Of a DNA stretch of 64,000 bases, positions 33,167 to 42,399 are shown piece by piece. This DNA is from Nocardia sienata NBRC 100364. GTDB lineage: Bacteria; Actinomycetota; Actinomycetes; Mycobacteriales; Mycobacteriaceae. The stretch covers positions 1-64,000 of the forward strand of contig NZ_BDBX01000046.1 in the NCBI RefSeq assembly GCF_001613205.1, in the 5' to 3' direction. Both the position numbers and the translations under genes were made by a program. The notes under the pieces were generated by a model, which was given only the letters and a program-made list of their open reading frames with translations, searched no databases and was not told the DNA's origin. Every line of letters starts with the position of its first letter. Within the stretch, counting starts at the first letter, position 1.

Positions 33167-35127
33167 ACCGGCGCGGGTCGGGACGCGGGCGCGAGGGGGC
33201 GCCGAAATCCCGAGCCGCGGCCGATCGCGGAAGAACGAAGAAGCGATCCACCGAGGTCGCTCGGTCCGCGCCCGCCCGCCCCCGGCCGCCCCGGCGACCA
33301 CGGCCGGGTGGGCGTCCCGCCGCGAACGGGCCGGTGCGGGTCCGGCTCGGCGTAGGCCGGTTGATCATGCTGGTGGCGCTGACCGTGGTGGCCCTGCAAC
33401 TGCTGTGGATCCAGACCATCGCCGCGCCGACGCTGTCGGCGCAGGCGGCCGGGCAGCGCACGGCCTACCAGGACCTACCCGCCACCCGCGGCACCATCAC
33501 CGACCGCCATGGCAAATCCCTGGCCTTCACGATCACCGCCCAGTCGCTGAACTTCCAGCCCATCCGGGTGCGCAAGGATCTCGCCGACGCCCGGGCGAAG
33601 GACGATTCGGCGCCCGATCCGGATCGGCGGCTGGAAGATATCGCCCGGACCGTGCACCGGATCCTCGGTGACGAGGGACCCAAGGAATCCGAGCTGCTGG
33701 AGAAACTCCGCAGCGACCAGACCTTCGTGTACCTGGCCCGCAATGTCGATCCGCGGAAAGCCGACGAGATCACCGCGAAGTTCCCCGAGGTCGGTACCGA
33801 ACGACAGGACCTGCGCGAATACCCGGGCGGTTCGCTCGCGGCCAATATCGTCGGGGCCACCGGCTGGGACGGCCACGGCCGGGTCGGGCTGGAGGCCTCG
33901 CTGGATTCGGCGCTGGCCGGCACCGACGGCTCCTACACCTATGACCGTGGCTCCGACGGGGCGGTCATTCCCGGTAGTCTCCGCGACCGCCAGCCCGCGG
34001 TGGACGGTAACAATGTCGAGCTCACCCTGGACTCCTACCTGCAGAATTACGTGCAGCAGCAGGTGCAGCAGGCCAAGGATCGCTCCGGTGCGAAATCGGC
34101 CTCCGCGGTGGTACTGGACGCCAAAACCGGCCAGGTGCTGGCCATGGCCAACGACAATACGTTCAATCCGGCGCTCGGACCGCAGCACTGGGACCCGGCC
34201 GGACTGGACAACCCGTCGGTGACCCAGCCCTTCGAACCGGGCTCGGTCAACAAGGTGGTCACCGCGGCCGCGGCCGTCGAATACGGTCTCACCACGCCGG
34301 AGGAGGTGCACCAGGTACCCGGCCGGATCGATATGTCCGGGGTGACCGTCGGTGACGCCTGGGAGCACGACGTCACCCCCTACACCACCACCGGGATCTT
34401 CGGTAAGTCCTCCAACGTGGGCACCCTGATGCTGGCGCAGCGGGTCGGCGAGGACCGGTTCGCCGATATGCTCGAACGCTTCGGCCTGGGCCGGCGCACC
34501 GAGGTCGGACTGCCGGGCGAGAGTTCCGGCCTGCTGCCCGCCCGGGACCAGTGGTCCGGCGGTACGTTCGCGAACCTGCCCATCGGGCAGGGGCTTTCGA
34601 TGACCACCTTGCAGATGACCGGTATGTACCAGGCCATCGCCAACGACGGGCTCCGGATGCCGCCGCGTATCGTGCGCGCCGTCGTCGCACCCGACGGAAC
34701 CCGCACCGAGGAGCCGGCGCCCGACGGGGTACGTGTAGTGAGTCCCGAGACCGCGCGCACGCTGCGCACCATGTTCCAGTCGGTGGTCCAGAACGATCCG
34801 ACCGGAGTGCAGATGGGCACCGGTGCCGCCGCCGCTGTCGACGGATACCGGATCGCCGGGAAAACCGGGACAGCGCAGCAGGTCGACCCGAACTGCGGTT
34901 GTTATTCCAGCTCCTCGTATTGGATCACTTTCGCCGGTATCGCGCCTGCGGACAACCCGCGCTATGTCATCGGGCTGATGCTCGACGCGCCGGTGCGCAG
35001 TTCCGACGGCAGCGGCGGGCAGTCGGCCGCGCCGCTGTTCCACGACATCGCCTCCTGGGCGTTGCAGCGGGATCGGATTGCGCCGTCGAGCGAACCGGAA
35101 CGGCAGTTCGTCCTGCAGGTGTCGTGA
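33163..35127 (+). CDS. ftsI: Septal class B penicillin-binding protein (FtsI/PBP3)
   Basis: A 654-residue transpeptidase (PbpB, Rv2163c-like) that crosslinks septal peptidoglycan with FtsW. A long Arg/Pro-rich cytoplasmic tail (about 1-65) is followed by one membrane helix (LIMLVALTVVALQLLWIQTI), the PBP dimerisation domain (ATRGTITDRHGKSLA onward) and the transpeptidase domain. Active-site motifs are S361-V-N-K364, S416-S-N418 and K567-T-G569. The cytoplasmic tail is the usual docking site for Wag31/FtsZ-linked partners. It overlaps ftsL by 4 bp; an 89-bp gap precedes murE. Confidence 0.96.
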   Translation: MNRRGSGRGREGAPKSRAAADRGRTKKRSTEVARSAPARPRPPRRPRPGGRPAANGPVRVRLGVGRLIMLVALTVVALQLLWIQTIAAPTLSAQAAGQRTAYQDLPATRGTITDRHGKSLAFTITAQSLNFQPIRVRKDLADARAKDDSAPDPDRRLEDIARTVHRILGDEGPKESELLEKLRSDQTFVYLARNVDPRKADEITAKFPEVGTERQDLREYPGGSLAANIVGATGWDGHGRVGLEASLDSALAGTDGSYTYDRGSDGAVIPGSLRDRQPAVDGNNVELTLDSYLQNYVQQQVQQAKDRSGAKSASAVVLDAKTGQVLAMANDNTFNPALGPQHWDPAGLDNPSVTQPFEPGSVNKVVTAAAAVEYGLTTPEEVHQVPGRIDMSGVTVGDAWEHDVTPYTTTGIFGKSSNVGTLMLAQRVGEDRFADMLERFGLGRRTEVGLPGESSGLLPARDQWSGGTFANLPIGQGLSMTTLQMTGMYQAIANDGLRMPPRIVRAVVAPDGTRTEEPAPDGVRVVSPETARTLRTMFQSVVQNDPTGVQMGTGAAAAVDGYRIAGKTGTAQQVDPNCGCYSSSSYWITFAGIAPADNPRYVIGLMLDAPVRSSDGSGGQSAAPLFHDIASWALQRDRIAPSSEPERQFVLQVS

Positions 35128-35216
35128 TTCGGCGAACCGGCTTACCCGACCGTGACCCGGCGTCGGTAACCTGACTCGTCGTCGTATCCGCGCTTCATCA
35201 TGCAGAGAGGAATCCT

Positions 35217-36833
35217 GTGCCCGCGCAGTCCAGCCAGCCCTCGCTGCGGCCGGCCCGGCCGCTGTCGACACCGCTGCCCGACCTGCTGGATCTGATCGAC
35301 GCCGAACTTCGGCCACCGGTCGCCACCGACCTCCTCGTCACCGGGGTGGAGCAGCGTTCCGACGCGGTTCTGCCCGGTGATCTGTTCACGGCGTTACCCG
35401 GCTCCCGGGCGCACGGCGCCCGGTTCGCCGCGGACGCGGTGGCCCGCGGCGCGGTTGCCGTACTCACCGATGCCGCCGGGGCGGAACTGGCCGGTGAGCT
35501 GCCGGTGCCCGTATTGGTGCGCGAGAATCCGCGTGCGATCCTCGGCGAGTTGTCCGCAGCGATCTACGGACATCCGTCCGAGCGGTTGCGGATCATCGGG
35601 ATCACCGGCACCTCCGGTAAGACCACCACGTCGTATCTGGTGGAGGCCGGGTTGGCCGCCGGGGGTCTGTCCACCGCCCTGATCGGCACCATCGAGACCC
35701 GGATCGGGGGCCGCCGGGTCCCCAGCGCGCTCACCACACCCGAGGCGCCGCAGTTGCACGCCATGTTCGCGCTGATGGTGGAGCAGGGCGTGGACGCGGT
35801 GGTGATGGAGGTGTCCAGCCACGCCCTGACGCTGGGCCGGGTCGACGGGGTGCGGTTCGCGGTCGGCGCGTTCACCAACCTGTCGCAGGATCATCTGGAT
35901 TTCCACGCCGATTTCGAGGACTACTTCGCGGCCAAGCGCCGGCTGTTCGAACCGGAGTCCCCGGTCGCCGCCCGCACCGCCGTGGTGTGTGTGGACGACG
36001 CCTGGGGCCGCCGTCTCGCCGACGGGCTGGCCGCCCCGATCCGGGTGGCGACGACCGAACCGGCGGATTGGTCGCTGGCCGGTCCCGCCGCCGCGCACGG
36101 CGGTGAACAGGAGTTCACCGCGGCCGGGCCGGACGGCGAGACGCCGGTACGGCTGCGGTTGCCCGGCGACTACAACGTCGCCAACGGACTGCTCGCGGTC
36201 GCGGTGTGCGCGGCCGCCGGGGTCGCACCGGGGACCGCCGCGCCCGCGCTGGCCACGGTGGACGTACCCGGCCGGATGCAACGGGTGGAACGCGGGCAGG
36301 AGTTCCTGGCCCTGGTGGACTATGCCCACAAACCCGCCGCGGTGGAATCGGTGATCGCCACGCTGCGGACCCACCTGGCCGCGGCGGGCAGCCGTGGCCG
36401 GTTGGCGGTGGTGGTCGGTGCCGGTGGTGACCGGGACACCGGTAAACGCGGCCCGATGGGCGCGGCCGCGGCCCGCGGGGCCGATCTGCTCATCGTCACC
36501 GACGACAACCCGCGCACCGAGGATCCGGCAGCGATCCGCGCGTCGCTGATCGCGGGCGCGCACAGCGTCGCCGATGAGCAGCGCGGCGAGGTCCGCGATA
36601 TCGGCGACCGGAGTGCGGCCATCGAGGCGGCCGTCGGCTGGGCGCGCCCCGGTGATGTGGTGCTGGTCGCGGGCAAGGGCCATGAGGTAGGGCAGGAGAT
36701 CAACGGGGTGAAATATCCGTTCGACGACCGCGAGGTGCTCGCGGCGGCGATCGATTCGACACTGCGGCACAGTGCCGGGGGCGCGGACAACGGTTCGTGG
36801 TCGACGGGCGCGGAGGACTTGACAGTTTCATGA
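35217..36833 (+). CDS. murE: UDP-MurNAc-tripeptide synthetase, meso-DAP adding
   Basis: A 538-residue Mur ligase that adds the third residue to UDP-MurNAc-L-Ala-D-Glu. The ATP loop is GITGTSGKTTT with Lys135. The substrate signature DDNPRTEDP (D430-N-P-R433) is the one associated with meso-diaminopimelate specificity. Other landmarks are TTPEAPQLH, EVSSHALTLGRVDG and FTNLSQDHLDFH (carbamylated-Lys region follows in AAKRRLF). The GTG start has AGAGAGG 6 nt upstream. The stop overlaps murF by 4 bp. Confidence 0.97.
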   Translation: MPAQSSQPSLRPARPLSTPLPDLLDLIDAELRPPVATDLLVTGVEQRSDAVLPGDLFTALPGSRAHGARFAADAVARGAVAVLTDAAGAELAGELPVPVLVRENPRAILGELSAAIYGHPSERLRIIGITGTSGKTTTSYLVEAGLAAGGLSTALIGTIETRIGGRRVPSALTTPEAPQLHAMFALMVEQGVDAVVMEVSSHALTLGRVDGVRFAVGAFTNLSQDHLDFHADFEDYFAAKRRLFEPESPVAARTAVVCVDDAWGRRLADGLAAPIRVATTEPADWSLAGPAAAHGGEQEFTAAGPDGETPVRLRLPGDYNVANGLLAVAVCAAAGVAPGTAAPALATVDVPGRMQRVERGQEFLALVDYAHKPAAVESVIATLRTHLAAAGSRGRLAVVVGAGGDRDTGKRGPMGAAAARGADLLIVTDDNPRTEDPAAIRASLIAGAHSVADEQRGEVRDIGDRSAAIEAAVGWARPGDVVLVAGKGHEVGQEINGVKYPFDDREVLAAAIDSTLRHSAGGADNGSWSTGAEDLTVS

Positions 36834-38383
36834 TCGAAATGACACTGCGGGATATCGCCGAGGTCGTGGGCGCAACGCTGCACGATGTCGGTGACCCGGA
36901 GGTGAGGGTGACCGGTTCGGTCGAATTCGATTCGCGCCGAATCGGTCCCGGCGATATCTTCCTGGCGCTGCCGGGTGAGCGCGTCGACGGCCACGACTAC
37001 GCGGCCGCCGCGATCGAGGCCGGCGCGGTCGCCGTACTGGCCGCTCGGCCGGTCGGCGTGCCCGCCATCGTCGTACCTCCCGCGCCGGACTCGGTACCGT
37101 CGAACGCGCTTGCGCTGAGCCATGACTCGACCGGTGCCGGCGCCGCGGTGCTGACCGCGCTGGCCGCACTGGCCCGGGAGAGCGTGTCGCGTCTGGTCGC
37201 GGCCGGTGGTCTGACCGTGGTCGGCGTCACCGGGTCCTCGGGGAAGACCTCCACCAAGGATCTGCTGGCGGCGGTGCTCGCACCGCTGGGGCCGGTGGTG
37301 GCCCCACCCGGCTCCTTCAACAACGAACTCGGGCATCCCTGGACCGCCCTGCGCGCGGGTCCGGACACCCGGTTCCTGGTGCTGGAGATGTCGGCGCGCG
37401 GCCCCGGGCATATCGCCGCGCTGGCCCGGGTGGCGCCCCCGAGTATCGGGGTGGTGCTCAATGTGGGTACCGCGCATCTCGGCGAATTCGGCAGCCGCGA
37501 GGCCATCGCGCAGGCCAAGGGCGAACTCGTGGAGGCGCTGCCCGACACCGGTCTGGCCGTGCTGAACGCCGACGATCCGAAGGTCGGCGCGATGGCCTCG
37601 CGGACGGCGGCCCGCGTGGTGACGGTCGGGCATGCCGCCGGCGCGCAGATCCGGGCCGGAGCAGTCACTCTCGATGAACAGGCCCGTGCCTCGTTCACGC
37701 TGCACACACCGCTCGGCGACCGGCCGGTCACCCTGGCCGTGCACGGGGAGCACCAGGTCGGTAACGCATTGTCGGCCGCCGCGGTGGCCCTGGAGTGCGG
37801 TGCCGATCTCGACACCCTCGTCGCCGCGCTCGGCGGCGCCCGGGCGGCGTCGGCGCGGCGGATGGACGTACGCACCAGCGCCGCCGGGGTCACGGTGATC
37901 AACGACTCCTACAACGCCAACCCGGATTCCATGCGGGCCGCACTCAAAGCGCTGGTCACCATGGCCCGCTCGGGCGATACCCCGCGGCGCAGCTGGGCTG
38001 TCCTGGGCGAAATGGCCGAGCTGGGCCCGGAATCGGTGGTGGAACACGACGGGATCGGCCGCCTCGCGGTCCGCTTGGATGTGGACCGGCTCATCGTGGT
38101 CGGGACCGGACGACCCTCCCGGGGCATGCACCAGGGAGCGGTCATGGAAGGCTCATGGGGTGAGGAATCGGTGCTCGTCCCGGATATCGAAGCGGCCGTG
38201 GAGTTGCTCGCCGCCGAAGTCGGCGCGGGTGACGTGGTGCTGGTGAAGGCATCGCAATCGGTCGGCCTGTGGGCGGTGGCCGAACAGCTACTGGCCGAGG
38301 GTGAGCAGAACACGGGTGCCGGCACACCGGCACCGGGCGGCGCCGGCGCCGGCGACGGGGTGAGCACGGAGGCAGTGCGATGA
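36830..38383 (+). CDS. murF: UDP-MurNAc-pentapeptide synthetase
   Basis: A 517-residue Mur ligase that adds D-Ala-D-Ala to complete the cytoplasmic muropeptide. ATP loop GVTGSSGKTSTK with Lys139; other landmarks are FNNELGHPWTAL, EMSARGPGHI, LNVGTAHLGEFGS and INDSYNANPDSMRAAL. I start at the ATG overlapping the murE stop (36830); the next in-frame ATG three codons later is also possible. A Gly/Ala/Pro-rich C-terminal tail precedes the 4-bp overlap with mraY. Confidence 0.96.
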   Translation: MIEMTLRDIAEVVGATLHDVGDPEVRVTGSVEFDSRRIGPGDIFLALPGERVDGHDYAAAAIEAGAVAVLAARPVGVPAIVVPPAPDSVPSNALALSHDSTGAGAAVLTALAALARESVSRLVAAGGLTVVGVTGSSGKTSTKDLLAAVLAPLGPVVAPPGSFNNELGHPWTALRAGPDTRFLVLEMSARGPGHIAALARVAPPSIGVVLNVGTAHLGEFGSREAIAQAKGELVEALPDTGLAVLNADDPKVGAMASRTAARVVTVGHAAGAQIRAGAVTLDEQARASFTLHTPLGDRPVTLAVHGEHQVGNALSAAAVALECGADLDTLVAALGGARAASARRMDVRTSAAGVTVINDSYNANPDSMRAALKALVTMARSGDTPRRSWAVLGEMAELGPESVVEHDGIGRLAVRLDVDRLIVVGTGRPSRGMHQGAVMEGSWGEESVLVPDIEAAVELLAAEVGAGDVVLVKASQSVGLWAVAEQLLAEGEQNTGAGTPAPGGAGAGDGVSTEAVR

Positions 38384-39456
38384 GACAGATCTTGTTCGCG
38401 GCGGCGATCGCACTGACGGTGTCGATCCTGTTGACGCCGCTACTGATCCGGATATTCGCCCGGCAGGGTTTCGGGCAGGAGATCCGGGTCGACGGACCGG
38501 CCAGCCATCAGTCCAAACGCGGTACGCCCACGATGGGCGGCGTGGCGATCATCATCGGTATGTGGGCCGGGTATCTCGGCTCCCATCTGATCGGAATCGG
38601 TTACGAGGCCGAAGGTCCCACCGCGTCCGCGCTGCTCGTACTGGGCCTGGCCACCGCACTGGGCGTGGTCGGGTTCATCGACGATTTCATCAAGATCCGC
38701 AAGGGTCGCAACCTCGGGCTCACGGCCGCGGGCAAATACCTGGGCCAGATCACCGCGGCGGTGGTGTTCGGTGTGCTGGCGCTGCAGTTCCCGGGTGGCA
38801 GCGGGCTGTCCCCGGCGAGCCGGCAGTTGTCGTACGTGCGCGATATCAACACCGTCTCGATGAGCGTGGTCGTGTTCCTGGCCTTCGTCTGCCTCATCGT
38901 GGTGGCCTGGTCGAACGCGGTGAACCTCACCGACGGCCTGGACGGTCTGGCCGCGGGTTCGATGAGCCTGGTGCTCGGCGGCTACGTCGTCATCACGTTC
39001 TGGCAGTACTACCACTCGTGCGAGACCAAACCCGAGACCGGCTGCTACAACGTGCGCGACCCACTGGATCTGGCCCTGGTCTGCGCGGCCGGCACCGCGG
39101 CGTGCATCGGGTTCCTGTGGTGGAACGCCGCGCCCGCCAAGATCTTCATGGGTGATACCGGATCGCTGGCCCTGGGCGGGCTGCTCGCCGGGCTCTCCAT
39201 CACCACCCGCACCGAACTGCTGATGGTGGTCATCGGTGCGCTGTTCGTCGCCGAGGCGGCGTCGGTGGTGCTGCAGGTGGCGGTTTTCCGGACCACGCGC
39301 AACCGGCTGTTCAAGATGGCGCCGTTCCATCACCATTTCGAATTGAGCAAATGGGCGGAGACGACGGTGATCATCAGATTCTGGTTGTTGGCCGCGATGG
39401 CCTCGGCTGCCGGACTATCCCTGTTCTACAGCGAATATCTCTCCGCGGTCGGGTGA
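38380..39456 (+). CDS. mraY: Phospho-MurNAc-pentapeptide translocase
   Basis: A 358-residue membrane enzyme that moves phospho-MurNAc-pentapeptide to decaprenyl/undecaprenyl phosphate, giving lipid I. Ten hydrophobic segments are apparent. Signature loops: HQSKRGTPTMGGV, VGFIDDFIKIRKGRNLGLTAAGKYLGQ (paired catalytic Asp), AVNLTDGLDGLAAG and FMGDTGSLALGGL, with the FKMAPFHHHFEL histidine motif near the end. It overlaps murF by 4 bp and is 7 bp from murD. Confidence 0.98.
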   Translation: MRQILFAAAIALTVSILLTPLLIRIFARQGFGQEIRVDGPASHQSKRGTPTMGGVAIIIGMWAGYLGSHLIGIGYEAEGPTASALLVLGLATALGVVGFIDDFIKIRKGRNLGLTAAGKYLGQITAAVVFGVLALQFPGGSGLSPASRQLSYVRDINTVSMSVVVFLAFVCLIVVAWSNAVNLTDGLDGLAAGSMSLVLGGYVVITFWQYYHSCETKPETGCYNVRDPLDLALVCAAGTAACIGFLWWNAAPAKIFMGDTGSLALGGLLAGLSITTRTELLMVVIGALFVAEAASVVLQVAVFRTTRNRLFKMAPFHHHFELSKWAETTVIIRFWLLAAMASAAGLSLFYSEYLSAVG

Positions 39457-39463
39457 TCTGACA

Positions 39464-40972
39464 ATGGAGGAACATACGCCCCGGGCCCTGCGTTCGCCGG
39501 GCCCGATGCTGGAATTCCTGCGCGGCCGCGATGTGCTGGTCGCCGGATGGGGTGTCTCGGGCCGGTCGCTGATCACGCCGCTGCGCGATATCGGGGCCCG
39601 GCCCGCGGTGACCGACAGCGGTGCCGCGGCACTGGCCGAAGCCGCCGAACTGGGCCTGGATATCGTCCCCGCGGCCGAAGTGGAGAACACCGACTGGTCG
39701 CGGTTCGCGCTGGTGATCACCAGTCCCGGCTGGCGGCCGGATTCCCCGGTTCTGGCCTCGGCGGTGTCCGAGGGTATCCCGGTCTGGGGCGATGTCGAGT
39801 TCGCCTGGTGGGTGGATCAGGCCCGGATCTACGGTCCGGTCCGCAGATGGCTGGTGGTGACCGGTACCAACGGTAAGACCACGACTACACAGATGACCCA
39901 TTCCATTCTGCGGGCCGCCGGTATCCCCAGCGTCGCCTGCGGCAATATCGGGCTGCCGATCCTGGACGCGCTGCGCCGCAATCCCGGCCCGCAGGTGCTG
40001 GCGGTGGAGCTGTCGTCGTTCCAGCTGCACTGGGCGCCGTCGGTGCGGCCGGAGGCCGGTGTGGTGCTGAACGTGGCCGAGGACCATCTGGACTGGCACG
40101 GCGGGCTCGACGCCTACGCCGCCGCCAAATCGCGGGCTCTGCTGGGGCGGGTCGGGGTGGTCGGGCTCGACGACCCGGTGGCCGCCCGCCTGGCCCGCCG
40201 CTCGAAGGCGCGGCGCACCATCGGGTTCCGGATCGGTGTCCCGGCCGACGGTGAGCTCGGCGTGGTCGACGGCAAACTGCTGGACCGGGCCTTCACCAAG
40301 GCGGCGATCCTCGCCGAGGCCAAGGAGATCAGCCCACCCGGACCGGCCGGTATCGCCGACGCCCTGGCCGCGGCCGCGCTGACCCGGGCCATCGATGTGG
40401 CGCCGCAGTTCGTCCGGGAGGGCCTGATCGAGCACAAGGTCGGCCCGCACCGGTCGGCGCTGGTGCGGGAACTGGGCGGCGTCGAGTTCATCGACGACTC
40501 CAAGGCCACCAACCCGCACGCCGCGCGGTCATCGATCCTGGGGCATCAGCATGTCGTCTGGATCGCCGGTGGCCAGCTCAAGGGCGCCGGCGTCGAGGAT
40601 CTGGTGGAGGAGGTCGCCGAGCGGCTGGTCGCCGTCGTGTTGTTCGGGGTCGACGCCCCGGTGATCGCGGCCGCGCTGGCGCGACACGCGCCGGAAGTCC
40701 CCGTCGTCGAGTTGGATACGCGGGATCATGCCGGTATGGGGCAGGCAGTCTTGGACGAAGCGATCACCGGGACCCGCAACACCGAAATCGCCGACGCGGT
40801 GATGGAACGTGCGGTGCGGGAGGCGGCGGCGTTCGCCGGACCCGGCGATACCGTGCTGCTCGCGCCGGCGGCGGCCTCGCTGGACATGTTCACCGACTAC
40901 TCCCACCGCGGCCGCAGCTTCGCCGGCGCGGTCGAGGATCTGAAGGACGAGGACCTCGGGCGGCGGTTATGA
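39464..40972 (+). CDS. murD: UDP-MurNAc-L-Ala:D-Glu ligase
   Basis: A 502-residue Mur ligase that adds D-glutamate. The N-terminal Rossmann part begins LVAGWGVSGRSLITPL. The ATP loop is VTGTNGKTTTT with Lys138. Further landmarks: ACGNIGLPILDAL, VELSSFQLHW, LNVAEDHLDWHGG, DDSKATNPHAA and LLAPAAASLDMFTDYSHRG. Length is somewhat above the usual 440-490. The stop overlaps ftsW by 4 bp. Confidence 0.97.
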   Translation: MEEHTPRALRSPGPMLEFLRGRDVLVAGWGVSGRSLITPLRDIGARPAVTDSGAAALAEAAELGLDIVPAAEVENTDWSRFALVITSPGWRPDSPVLASAVSEGIPVWGDVEFAWWVDQARIYGPVRRWLVVTGTNGKTTTTQMTHSILRAAGIPSVACGNIGLPILDALRRNPGPQVLAVELSSFQLHWAPSVRPEAGVVLNVAEDHLDWHGGLDAYAAAKSRALLGRVGVVGLDDPVAARLARRSKARRTIGFRIGVPADGELGVVDGKLLDRAFTKAAILAEAKEISPPGPAGIADALAAAALTRAIDVAPQFVREGLIEHKVGPHRSALVRELGGVEFIDDSKATNPHAARSSILGHQHVVWIAGGQLKGAGVEDLVEEVAERLVAVVLFGVDAPVIAAALARHAPEVPVVELDTRDHAGMGQAVLDEAITGTRNTEIADAVMERAVREAAAFAGPGDTVLLAPAAASLDMFTDYSHRGRSFAGAVEDLKDEDLGRRL

Positions 40973-42399
40973 GACCGCGCGGCACGCGACAGGTGCAGGT
41001 GGGCCGATTCGGTGCCTGGCTGGCGCGGCCGCTGGCCTCGTTCCATCTCGTCGTCACCATCGCCACCCTGCTGACCGTGCTGGGGCTGGTGATGGTGCTG
41101 TCCGCCTCCAGCGTGGAGTCCTATGCCGACGGCGGGTCGGCGTATTCGCTGTTCGTCCAGCAGATGATGTACGCGCTGGTCGGCACGGTGCTGTTCTATC
41201 TCGCGCTGCGGATTCCGTTCCGGCGGCTGCGCCAGCTGTCCTTTCCGGTGTTCGCGGTGTCGGTTCTGCTGCTGGTCCTCGTGCTGATCCCGGGGGTCGG
41301 CAGTACGGTCAACGGCGCGCGCCGCTGGATCGATTTGGGGCTGTTCTCGATCCAGCCGTCGGAACTGGTGAAGGTGACGTTCGTGGTGTGGGGCGCTCAT
41401 CTGCTGATCTCGCGGCGTGCCGCGGGGCGGGCGGCCAACGATCCGGGCGGGTTGAAGAATCTGCTGGTGCCGCTGGTTCCGGCGGGCCTGCTGGTGTGCC
41501 TGTTGATCGTGCTGCAACCGAACCTGTCCACCACCATCGCCCTCGGTATCGTCCTGCTGGCGCTGCTGTGGTTCGGTGGTCTGCCGGTGCGGTTGTTCGT
41601 GGCCATTCTCGCCTCGGGCGCCATCGCCGCGCTGGCTCTCGCGCTTTCGGCCGGTTACCGCTCCGACCGGATGCGCGCCTTCTTCAATCCCGCCGACGAC
41701 CCCCAGGGCATCAACTATCAGGCCCGGCAGGCGATGTACTCGCTGGCCGACGGCGGTCTGTGGGGTCGCGGACTCGGGCAGAGCCGGGCCAAATGGAGCT
41801 ATCTGCCCAACTCGCACAACGACTTCATCTTCGCCATCATCGGTGAGGAACTCGGGTTCCTGGGCTGCGCGCTGGTACTGGGTCTGTTCGCGCTGTTCGT
41901 CTACGCCGGCCTGCGGATCGCCGCCCGCTCGGTGGACCCGTTCCTGCGCCTGCTCACCGCGACCGCCACCACCTGGATCACCGGGCAGGCGCTGATCAAC
42001 ATCGGCTATGTGGTGGGCCTGCTGCCGGTCACCGGACTGCAGTTGCCGCTGGTTTCGGCGGGCGGTTCGTCGCTGGCGCTGACACTGTTCATGTTCGGCA
42101 TCATCGCCAACGCGGCCCGGCACGAACCCGAGGCGGTGGCGGCCCTGCACGCCGGCCAGGACGGGCGGGTCAGTCGCGCGCTGCGGCTGCCGAAACCGGA
42201 GGTCTACCATCCCGTGCGGGCCCGCGCCGCGGGCGACCGGGGTCCGGCGCGCCGTCCGGCCCGCACCGAGCCCCGGGACGAGCCCATCCGGGCCCGGCCG
42301 CGCGCCAACAGCCGGGGTACCGACACCCTGCGGGCCACCCGGGCCTGGGAGCCCAGCTATTCGGTGACACACGCACGAGAACGGGGAAGAAACAGGTGA
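40969..42399 (+). CDS. ftsW: Septal SEDS glycosyltransferase FtsW
   Basis: A 476-residue SEDS-family peptidoglycan polymerase, partner of FtsI. About ten membrane segments are seen. Landmarks: VNGARRWIDLGLFSIQPSELVKV (catalytic-loop region), GLWGRGLGQSRAKWSYLPNSHNDFIFAIIGEELGF and LPLVSAGGSSLALTLFMFGI. The cytoplasmic C-terminal tail of about 95 residues is Arg/Pro-rich, as in mycobacterial FtsW, where it contacts FtsZ. It overlaps murD and murG by 4 bp each. Confidence 0.97.
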   Translation: MRPRGTRQVQVGRFGAWLARPLASFHLVVTIATLLTVLGLVMVLSASSVESYADGGSAYSLFVQQMMYALVGTVLFYLALRIPFRRLRQLSFPVFAVSVLLLVLVLIPGVGSTVNGARRWIDLGLFSIQPSELVKVTFVVWGAHLLISRRAAGRAANDPGGLKNLLVPLVPAGLLVCLLIVLQPNLSTTIALGIVLLALLWFGGLPVRLFVAILASGAIAALALALSAGYRSDRMRAFFNPADDPQGINYQARQAMYSLADGGLWGRGLGQSRAKWSYLPNSHNDFIFAIIGEELGFLGCALVLGLFALFVYAGLRIAARSVDPFLRLLTATATTWITGQALINIGYVVGLLPVTGLQLPLVSAGGSSLALTLFMFGIIANAARHEPEAVAALHAGQDGRVSRALRLPKPEVYHPVRARAAGDRGPARRPARTEPRDEPIRARPRANSRGTDTLRATRAWEPSYSVTHARERGRNR